Source: Chondrilla cf. caribensis (lineage: Eukaryota; Porifera; Demospongiae; Chondrillida; Chondrillidae). Taken from it: 64,000 nt of DNA. Under the pieces are notes generated by a model. That model worked only from the letters and a program-made list of their open reading frames with translations. It ran no database searches and was not told the DNA's origin. Position 1 is the first letter of the stretch; each line of letters opens with the position of its first letter. Made by a program: the position numbers and the translations under genes. Shown here piece after piece: positions 55,554 to 64,000 of the stretch. Location of the stretch: assembly GCA_964020155.1 (NCBI GenBank), contig OZ026558.1, forward strand, positions 1,565,416 to 1,629,415, in the 5' to 3' direction.

Positions 55554-56116
55554 TATATAGTATTTTTAATTATTATATGGAATCTGTGTATTAAGGAATG
55601 TAGAATGTAGAATACTAGTGTATTGATTTACGTAATAGAGTGATAATTACGGATTTATAATATAACATTGATCCACAGGGACATATGCATGCTATAGGAA
55701 AATATCAAACTTCCATTATTCATGCTCTATCACATATTGAAACATATGTCAGTGGGCCTTCAACATTTCGTCCATGCAGAATTCAGAGCAATGCAATAGA
55801 CCCCAGCAGGTGCACATAGATTCACAGATATCTATAGTCTGAGAACGTTATGATCTTGTGCTACATTGAAGCAGGGGCAGATAGTTGCATGGGATTATGT
55901 GTACTATATAATCTAGAGGTGGACGATTTTAAAGTGCAGCCAGTAGCTACTACAAATTATAATAGGCCACAGTATAGTTTCCGCACAATAGTAACCACGT
56001 ACGTACATATTACGTCTAATATATTTTTAATGAATATCGTGGACTGGAAATAAGGTCCCAAAGTGTCCTTTATAGAGAGGTCCTACTGTACATGCATATC
56101 GGACACGTGATCGTGA
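55554..56116. other. CPSF1 upstream region, unit C
   Basis: Nearly identical to 15010-15532 apart from small indels. It probably holds the CPSF1 promoter. No TATA box was seen. Confidence 0.5.
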
Positions 56117-56203
56117 ATGTGTTCCCTCGCAAATGACGTCATTGAGTTAAATGGCCGCCACCCCGGAGTCCATGACCCGGGAGTAAGGAGGGAAATTGTC
56201 GTC

Positions 56204-57858
56204 ATGTATGCGTTATACAAAGAGCTGCATCCACCGACGTCTGTGGATCATTGTGTTTCGTGCAAATTCACGAGTGAAACGGATGCCAATGTCATTACAG
56301 CATCTGGCCATGTTTTGAGAGTTTATAAAGTTCGTAAGGTGAGGTTCATTCTGTTTGTCTTGCAAACGAGGAATGGAACAGTTGATATTTTAGCTTTCCG
56401 AGCGATATCTCCTGAGGTTTTGAAAGTCGATCGCAATCCACCTTCACCACATTGTACATTACAACTCAGTTGTTTTAGTCAATAGATTCACTCGTCCTGA
56501 GTTCGTATACACTATATCCACCGGTACCGATAATATTTTCTATTAGATCCGATGATTAGTACTTTGGTGTACCCAACACAGTGTCTGCAGGCACTCCACG
56601 AAGTCACACTTGTAGATTCATGCTACAGCTAGTGTTCTGTGCTGGTATGGTGTATCTGCATAGTGCTAGTATGGTGTGCTGAATCATGTGCTAGTATGGT
56701 GTGCCTGTATCTTGTGCTGGTATGGTGTGCCTGTATCGTGTACTAGTATGATATACTAGCATGGAGTAGTGCTTAAATGGTATACACACCAATCGGTGGA
56801 ATATCGTGTTGTGTTTGCTGCATCATTGATTCATTGATAGATGAAACCGTGCAGTTTTCAGGAGCTGTTAGAAACACTCTTCCCCGTTTCCTGATTTTCA
56901 CCCTCAGGGTCGTTCTCAGTAAAAGATCAAATCACTCCAAACCTCATAGGTTTCATCTACCAAATATTTTGAGTTCAGTGCAGTGAGAACCCCTCATTCT
57001 GTTACTTTCTTTGTTTTTTTTTCATCTTGTCACAGGTTAAGTCCACGGGTGGTGGGCAGGAATGTAAGTTCATAATGTCATTTCATCTTGTAATTTGTAA
57101 ACCTATTCTCTTTTGGTGATACGTAGTAACCCAGACCTTTACGTGGTACTAACCAATTGTACACTATACAGTAGAAATGTGTTGAGACAAACTCCTTAAG
57201 CCATATTTCTGCTTAACACAAGCCAATTTTTAAGCATTATTTGGTTTGCTGTAGTAATGTATTATAATGAACAAATTCTGATGAGAAGAACAGCAAGGAC
57301 AGATTTGTGGGTCCCTTACAGTTGGCCTCAACTTGTTTTTACTATGATATGGTATGGTGGGGCTCATTCCTGTGCGAGTTGTAGTGGAAAAAAAAAGGAA
57401 AATCACATCATTCACTTCCACATAAACCAGGACATTTCGATCCATGGATCTTCTTCAGTTATATCTGAAATTTAGTGTGCGTGACTCCAATAAAATTGGC
57501 AATGCGTTTTACTATATTCATACTATTATCACTGTTGTGTTGTACAGAATATGTCGTACATTTATCATAGACTGTATGCCATATGTACTGTAGTATACTA
57601 ATGTAGGTACATACCCGGACATGTGTACGTATATCTGTATACATACGTATTTATGTACGTATATTAAGTGCACTATAAATAATTGTGTCACTGTCTTGGT
57701 CTGTAGCATGGAAACTTGAGTATATGTTTGAAAATCGACTTCTTGATGCTATCATTTCACTGGGCTCTACAAGGCTGGCTAAGTCAACCAGGGATGTTCT
57801 CCTCTTGGGCTTCAGAGAAGCAAAGGTCTTTTGTTGCATTTGTGTATATACGTGATGT

Positions 57859-57908
<50 letters not shown>

Positions 57909-58004
57909 GTGGGTGTGTGCGTACATGCACGTGTGTGTGTCTATGTGTGTGCGTGCATGCGTGTGTGCATGCGTGCATGTGTGCATGCGTGCATGTGTGC
58001 GGTT

Positions 58005-58061
<57 letters not shown>

Positions 58062-58972
58062 ATATAGTGTGTCACCTGTCCATTGTGCTTATTGTATGCA
58101 GCTATCAGTGGTGGAGTTTGACCCGGAAGTCCATGACATCCACACAGTCTCTTTGCACTACTTTGAAGATGAAGAATCCAAAGTAAGTACAGTATCGAAA
58201 TAAGTTGACTTTCCAATGCTAATGCATGCCTTCACATGTCTCTTTCTCCCCCTCACCTCCTCCTCTCTCTACCTCTTTCTTTACCTCTCTCCTCTCCCTC
58301 TATCCCACTCTCTCCTCCATTCTCTTCTCTCTCCATTCTCTTCTCCCTCCATCCCCTTCTAATTCTATCCCTCTTCTCCTCTGCTCTCTTTCCCTCCACT
58401 TTATTCCACCTTGTCTCTCACTCTCACTATCCAATCGTTCCCCCCTCTCTCTACATCCTCTCCCACCCTCCCTCCCCTTTTCTCCCCATCTCTCCCTCCC
58501 TCTTGACTCCTCCCCCACTCCCAACTCCCATGCCTCATACTCTCTCTTTCCTTCTCAATCGCAATAGTTTGGTACCAGTTCTGTTCACACACAACCAGTA
58601 GTGGCCGTTGATCCAGACTACAGGTGTGCGGCTATGCTGATTTATGGAACAAAGCTTGTTGTGTTGCCCTACCAGAGAGACGAGATGACAGTGGACAAGA
58701 AGTTCAGTCCAAGGTTGTACACCTGCACCAACCCCTGCACAAAGTTGTACACACATGCTTACATACACAAGTGTTGGATATATGCATGTCAATATACATG
58801 ACAATCTTAAGTATGTGATTTTGAGTTCAATTGTATTATACATACATACTGTATGTAAGATGATGGAGCTCTATCTGTAGGATCTAAAGGTTCATGCTGT
58901 GTAGTTGTATAGTCTGTACATGTATGAATTACATGGGAGACTGTACAACACACATGCACGCACACACACACT

Positions 58973-59037
<65 letters not shown>

Positions 59038-59599
59038 TGTCCTGATTGTTAATGAACATATTGTTCTTCTCCTGTAGTCATTCCTCAGTGTTTCCAAGTT
59101 ACACGATTGATCTAAAAACTGTAGCTACGTCTGACCAGATAGCCCAAGTGAAGGACGTTCAATTTCTTCATGGTTACAACAAACCCACCATCAGCATACT
59201 GTATGAAACCACCCCAACGTGGGCGGGGTGAGTTGATGGAATTGTTCGGGGTTTACAGGGTGCCCTTTAGGAAACTGAACATCAGATTGGTTGTGATAGG
59301 GGTATAGGTAAATGTGAAGAATTAATGATATTGTAGACTTTTCAACATTTCAACATTTGTATTTGTACAACGTATTTCAACAGTTGTGTGGGACTGTTGA
59401 TGTTGGTTTGCACAAGTGCTGTTCCTGTTCTTTGCAGCCGTATTGCTACTTTCAAGGACAACTTCAGTTTCTTAGCAATGACTGTGGACACCAGTAGCAA
59501 GCTTCATGCTGTTATTTGGACACAGAAGGGACTACCCTATGATTCATTATCGCTCTTACCTGTTCCAAAGCCTCTTGGTATGTACGTATGTTGTGTGTG

Positions 59600-59674
<75 letters not shown>

Positions 59675-60504
59675 TTGTGTGCATGCGTGCGTGTGTGCAT
59701 ACTTGCATGCCTGTGTGTGTGTGTGTGTGTATGTGTGAGTGTGTTTGTGTGTGTGTGTGCGTGCGTGCGTGTGTGTGTATTTGTGCGTGTGTGTGTGTGT
59801 GTGCGTGCATGTGTGTGTGTGTGTGCGTGTGTGTGCGAGTAAATGTGCTTCAAACGTTGTTCTCTGATGCACAGGTGGTGTTCTTGTGTTGGCTGTCAAC
59901 AGTTTAACCTACTTCAGTCCGAGCTATCCTCACTTTGGAGTGTCCCTCAACAGCATGGCTGAGAAGAGCTCCAGCTTTGCCTTCAGTGAGTATGTCATCA
60001 CAGTCATGCAACACATGGTTGCTGGTATGACCACATCCATGCACTATTTGGTATAGATATGAGACTCAGGTGATGATTCAGTTTCATTTATTTTACTTTT
60101 GTACATATGTACATATGTACCATATATGATATACACATGCAAGCAGATACTGGTGTATATAGGTTGAGAAACATGGAGATTGACTAGAATATGGGTAAGG
60201 GTACAGCTATGGGTGTGGTAGGTTAACCTTTCTAGTCATGTACCATATGTAATAGAAGAGATAGTTCAAATTATAACTGGCGGGCAGCCTATGGTGCTGG
60301 GAAACTTGAATCATTAGACTATACATGGTGGTATGTCCTGTATGTTTCCTCTACTGCTCAGGGTCACAGTGTCCCAATGTCCTAACACTGGACGGTAGTA
60401 AGGCTTGTTTTCTCACTTCTGATAAGTTGATGGTGGTCATGAGAAATGGGCAGATGTGAGTGTATGCGCGTGTGTGCATGTGTGTGCATGCATGTGTGCG
60501 TTCG

Positions 60505-60572
<68 letters not shown>

Positions 60573-61190
60573 TCAGTATACGTGTGTGTGTGTATGTGTG
60601 TCTGTGTACATGTGTGTGTGTGCGTGCGTGCACGTGTGTATGTGTGCATGTGCGCTTGTGTGTGTGGGGGGATGCATGTGTGAATTCTCCTCTCTTTGAC
60701 TTTAGATACATTCTGTCACTGATCACGGAAAGTCCAGGAATGGATCTTGTTCGGAATATATCATTTGAGCTAGCGACGTCTACTGTACAACCTTCATGTG
60801 TAAGTGTACAACCTTCATATTTGTCAGTGTACAACCTTCATGCTTTAGTGTACAGCTGTCATATTTGTCAGTGTACAGCCTTCATACGTGTTTGTATGTA
60901 CAACCTTTGTATGTGTGGGTGTGTACAACCTTCATATTTATGATTTATGCAACCTTGGCCTTACTTTAGGTATTGCAATTGTAATATGCTCTGAGCACTG
61001 ACAGGTATTCTCATTATGTTATCTCTATCTTTCTTTCCAGGTTTGTAGGATTGGAGAAGACTTTGTGTTTCTTGGTTCACATTGCGGTAACTCAGTCCTG
61101 CTTAACTGCTGTAGAACAGTTGAAGTAAGAGTCATGCAATTCTGTATGTGTAGTTGTGTGTGTTTAGAATGTACACACACACGTGCGCGC

Positions 61191-61256
<66 letters not shown>

Positions 61257-62982
61257 GCACGCACATACCAATATTTGATTTTGTTTACAAATTCATCTTA
61301 GTATCAGACCTTCATTTAGAACCTATCCCTTCCCATACTATTCCTGCTGTGTATACGTATATGTAGGCACTTGAACCAAAGGTCAAAAAGAAAAAAGTTG
61401 GTGAGTTGAATAGTGTCATTCTTTTTTCTTTATGCATACGTATGTGCCTGTGTACATGAGTTCCTACGTATGTACATATGTACCTAGCTTCCCTTTAGAG
61501 AGGAGTTATATGTAAATACGTATATGTCTGTAATATGTTTCTGTGTGATGTCAATGTAATGAGAATATAAATTCGAAATTAAGTGCTTGAGTTAGCTTCG
61601 CTAACGGCTAAATCAATAGAGTTTGTATGTATTTACCCACACCACGTATAGTCCCATAAGAGAGGAATATTAGTACATGTACAGTAATATTTCTCTGTAG
61701 GATGAATTTAGATTTACTCTTCAATAGAGAGAAAGTGAATTCTTTCCAGAAGGGTTGCCTGTTTTTAGGTGTCCTACAGTAGAATATATCACATTAATGA
61801 TGATAGCAATCTCTAATCTTGAGAGTTTGTGCCACCCTCCTCCAGAACTGTTGTCAATATGTACAAATTTACATGTGTAATTCTATACTATGGTTACTTA
61901 AGAGCGTGGTTGAAGTTTGGTTACAGTAGCAGAATGTGGAATGTATGGCAAATAGAATATACGTACGTACATGCCAGGGTTGGTGAGCTCGGCCATCTAG
62001 TGCAGTGTGTTATGAGTTTATTGCACAGTAAACATTCAGGGGAAACATTAAGTGATACTTCCTACATACACAAATCCTATATATGTGGTTAGTATATATT
62101 CTACTCACTTCACCCGCACTGTATAGACGTAAATGCACTTATAGTACAGTACATACTGGATGAGCACATACGTATGTGTAGTATGTATTCTGTACACACC
62201 TCACGTGGTACTTCTGTCTTCACCTCCTCAAGTGGATACACTGGAATTGGACTTGTTTGGAGAGACACAGAGCTTGTCTCAGTCAATGTCCTTCCACTTC
62301 AAGGTATTGAGCAGGAGTGTGAACTGTACATTTGTGAGCAGTGGTGGTGTGAGTGTGGGAGTGAGTGTGGGAGTGAGTGTGGGAGTGAGTGTAGGAGTGA
62401 GGGTGGAATGAGTGTGGGAGTGAGGCTGGGAGTGAGGCTGGGAGTGAGGCCGGGAGTGAGGCTGGGAGTGAGGCTGGGAGTGAGGCTGGGAGTGAAGCTT
62501 GGAGTGAAGCTGGGAGTGAAGCTGGGAGTGAGGCTGGGAGTGAGGCTGGGAGTGAGGCTTGGAGTGAGGCTGGGGTACTGGGACTGTCTCATTTTGGAAG
62601 CTTCCAGTTGTCATCAGCTTGCGCAAGTCACCTACATGTTACCTGCATATAATTTCCATGTCACCTGCATGTCATGTGTGTGTTGTCTACATGTCCCCAT
62701 GAATTTGCATGCCACATGCGTTTTCTACATGTCCATGTCGCCTAATTGTAATCTACATGTTACCTGTATCTAGTGTGTTGTCTACACATCTTCATGTCAT
62801 CTATGCATGTTCCCTGCATGTCAACTGCATGTTACCCCCAAAACCATTCTAAGGTGAACATAGGAGACCTGTAAACTGTCCATTTCTGATCTCAGTCCAT
62901 TCCTGTTGTGTAGGTGTGTGACAGTATTGTCAACATTGGACCCATTGGAAGTATGACCATTGGTGAACCAGAGGAGACATCG
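56204..62982 (+). CDS. CPSF1: CPSF1 copy C, first fourteen exons
   Basis: Exons: 56204-56338, 57036-57063, 57707-57825, 58102-58182, 58568-58713, 59078-59227, 59438-59577, 59875-59985, 60362-60455, 60706-60799, 61041-61124, 61367-61400, 62233-62303 and 62914-62982. All have GT/AG borders and matching phases, and no stop or frameshift was seen. The protein is nearly identical to copy B. Replacements include VKSTGGGQE for VKSAGGGQE, LSVVEFD for LSVMEFD, AMTVDTS for AMTLDTS and [11 protein letters not shown] for DALSLLPVTKP. Function as for copy B: scaffold of the pre-mRNA 3'-end processing complex. It continues past the window, and whether it reaches the C-terminal CPSF_A domain cannot be seen. 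It is the best candidate here for an intact start of the gene. Confidence 0.9.
56640..56763. repeat. Short tandem repeat in CPSF1 intron 1, copy C
   Basis: Counterpart of 16055-16168. Confidence 0.7.
57860..58060. repeat. GT microsatellite, expanded copy
   Basis: (GT)n, a GCATGC-rich middle, then (GT)n again. The whole is about three times longer than the counterpart at 17255-17318. Confidence 0.9.
58243..58558. repeat. Polypyrimidine tract, copy C
   Basis: Counterpart of 17500-17815, differing at only a few bases. Confidence 0.9.
58955..59035. repeat. CA microsatellite, copy C
   Basis: Counterpart of 18206-18298. Confidence 0.9.
59590..59840. repeat. GT microsatellite, copy C, expanded
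   Basis: It fills nearly the whole intron between the exons ending at 59577 and starting at 59875. Confidence 0.9.
60460..60670. repeat. GT-rich microsatellite, copy C
   Basis: Counterpart of 19718-19890, with a purer (GT)n core. Confidence 0.9.
60783..60955. repeat. Minisatellite overlapping a CPSF1 splice donor, copy C
   Basis: Counterpart of 19999-20170. The first unit contains the donor TGT|GTAAGT, and later units have diverged. Confidence 0.8.
61165..61262. repeat. CA microsatellite present in unit C only
   Basis: (CA)n in the intron after the exon ending at 61124. The collinear site in unit B (near 21030) has almost none. Confidence 0.9.
62345..62577. repeat. 12-bp minisatellite, copy C
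   Basis: Counterpart of 22105-22365, with GAAGCTGGGAGT variants. Confidence 0.95.
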
Positions 62983-64000
62983 GTGGGTCTAGTGTTCTCT
63001 CTGCATTAGAAGCTCCCACTACAGAGTATAGTAGCAGGAGGCGTAGAGTGTTTAGTTGGGAAACTTTGTGTGTTGACCTGCAGTGAACTGGGTATGTACG
63101 TACAACATGTGTACAGTGGAGTCTCCACAATCCTACACCTTGTCATCCTCTTTAATCCAACCACATTCTGAGTAACAGCCATCACCACAGGTTATTCTAT
63201 GGGAGAACCCATAACTTTACAAACTCTCTATTCTGACATGTACTAGTTTCCCAAAGAGTGTTGGATTGTCCAGCTCCACTGTACTTACATTGGTCTACTT
63301 GCACACCTGGTGCCCCATGGACGCTTACCATAGTTACATCGGAGACGGCATCCTCAAATGCTACCTCTATTTGTCCACAGTTAGATTATTGTGATGAGTG
63401 TAAATTGCTACTGTACACTCAAATACATACTTATGTACATGCGTACGTATGTATATACGTATATATATATATGCTTATGTACATCTTCCTTTTTATTTTA
63501 TATATGTAATACTTCACACTCCCTGCTGGACGTATAGGAAGAGGTGAGTGTTTGTACGTAGTTGCACCAGTTCTGAGATGTGTACATACGTATGCAGTGA
63601 TACGATGTACATATTGTATGTACATACTGTAGACCGTTCATTTATGTACATATGTATACAATCATTACCTGTACATACGTATGTACGTAAATACACATAT
63701 GTAAGTGTATGCACATGATGTAATATGATGTGCTGCGAATACATGGTACGTATCGTTTAGACCATCTTAATTGTTGTGTCCAATCCCTGAAATACGTAGC
63801 ACCGACCACCCACCACAGGTGCTGATGAACTAGGTCTACATTTGGGCTGGAGGACATGAGGTCCTCTTGATGGTAGCCAATAACCAGCCTCCATTCATCC
63901 ACCAGAACCCCATACAGCTGTTTTCACTTGTAATTCTTGGACAGCTGCATCAAGGTGTTATCAGCCCACAACCCTAATCCTGACCTCCTTTTATATCACA
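62983..64000 (+). other. CPSF1 intron, copy C, no coding sequence seen
   Basis: Collinear with 22742-23800 and with 1-1180. It contains TACGTA-rich simple sequence. The next exon would lie just beyond the window. Confidence 0.7.

Larger units (their letters stand above)
53889..64000 (+). repeat. Segmental duplication unit C (right end cut)
   Basis: Third unit: oxygenase last exon, CPSF1 first exon at 56204 and fourteen CPSF1 exons up to 62982. The window ends inside the following intron. The sequence is collinear with 14004-23860 except for transposon indels (54581-55553 present only here; 20237-20883 present only in B). Confidence 0.85.

Overview
This is nuclear DNA from an invertebrate animal. 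Genes have spliceosomal introns with GT..AG borders, CA/GT microsatellites lie in most introns, TACGTA-rich simple sequence is everywhere, and small inverted-repeat DNA transposons are common. The gene content (a CPSF1 orthologue, secreted fibrinogen-domain proteins, Tc1-type transposase fragments) fits an early-branching metazoan. A demosponge is my best guess, but that is inference. No rRNA, tRNA, CRISPR or prokaryotic operon features were seen.

The window is a tandem segmental duplication with at least three units. A unit reads, on the + strand: last exon of an IPNS-like 2-oxoglutarate/Fe(II) oxygenase, then the 5' half of CPSF1 (the 160-kDa cleavage and polyadenylation factor subunit), and then the oxygenase exon of the next unit where the 3' half of CPSF1 should be. 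Unit A (1-14003) is cut at its left end, unit B (14004-53888) is complete, and unit C (53889-64000) runs off the right end. Both internal junctions fall in a GT-repeat intron. No CPSF1 copy that can be followed to its end in this window (A and B) encodes the C-terminal CPSF_A region. Copy B has an in-frame TAG, and the unit A oxygenase exon has a 1-nt frameshift and an early stop.

One CPSF1 intron (about 10.6 kb in A, 28.4 kb in B) holds, on the - strand, a family of small two-exon genes. Exon 1 encodes a 19-20 residue signal peptide. Exon 2 encodes a Cys-rich N-terminus and a fibrinogen-related domain (FReD), giving secreted ficolin/FREP-like proteins of about 241-248 aa. Unit A has four intact genes. 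Unit B has four apparently intact genes, two frameshifted ones, one orphan first exon and several relics. Each gene has the same TATA promoter, usually with a palindrome just upstream of it. The proteins are mosaics: two alternative N-lobe blocks combine with a long calcium-type loop or a short loop. This nested, amplifying lectin-like array is the most interesting system here.

The FReD spacers carry 21-bp and 23-bp minisatellites and many TIR elements. Several are dated by a clean empty site in a paralogous copy, for example a TTAA-flanked piggyBac-like element in the intron of the fifth FReD gene, which itself contains an element with a 9-bp target duplication. The array could be a true tandem amplification or could include misassembled haplotypes. 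Read depth and spanning long reads would decide.
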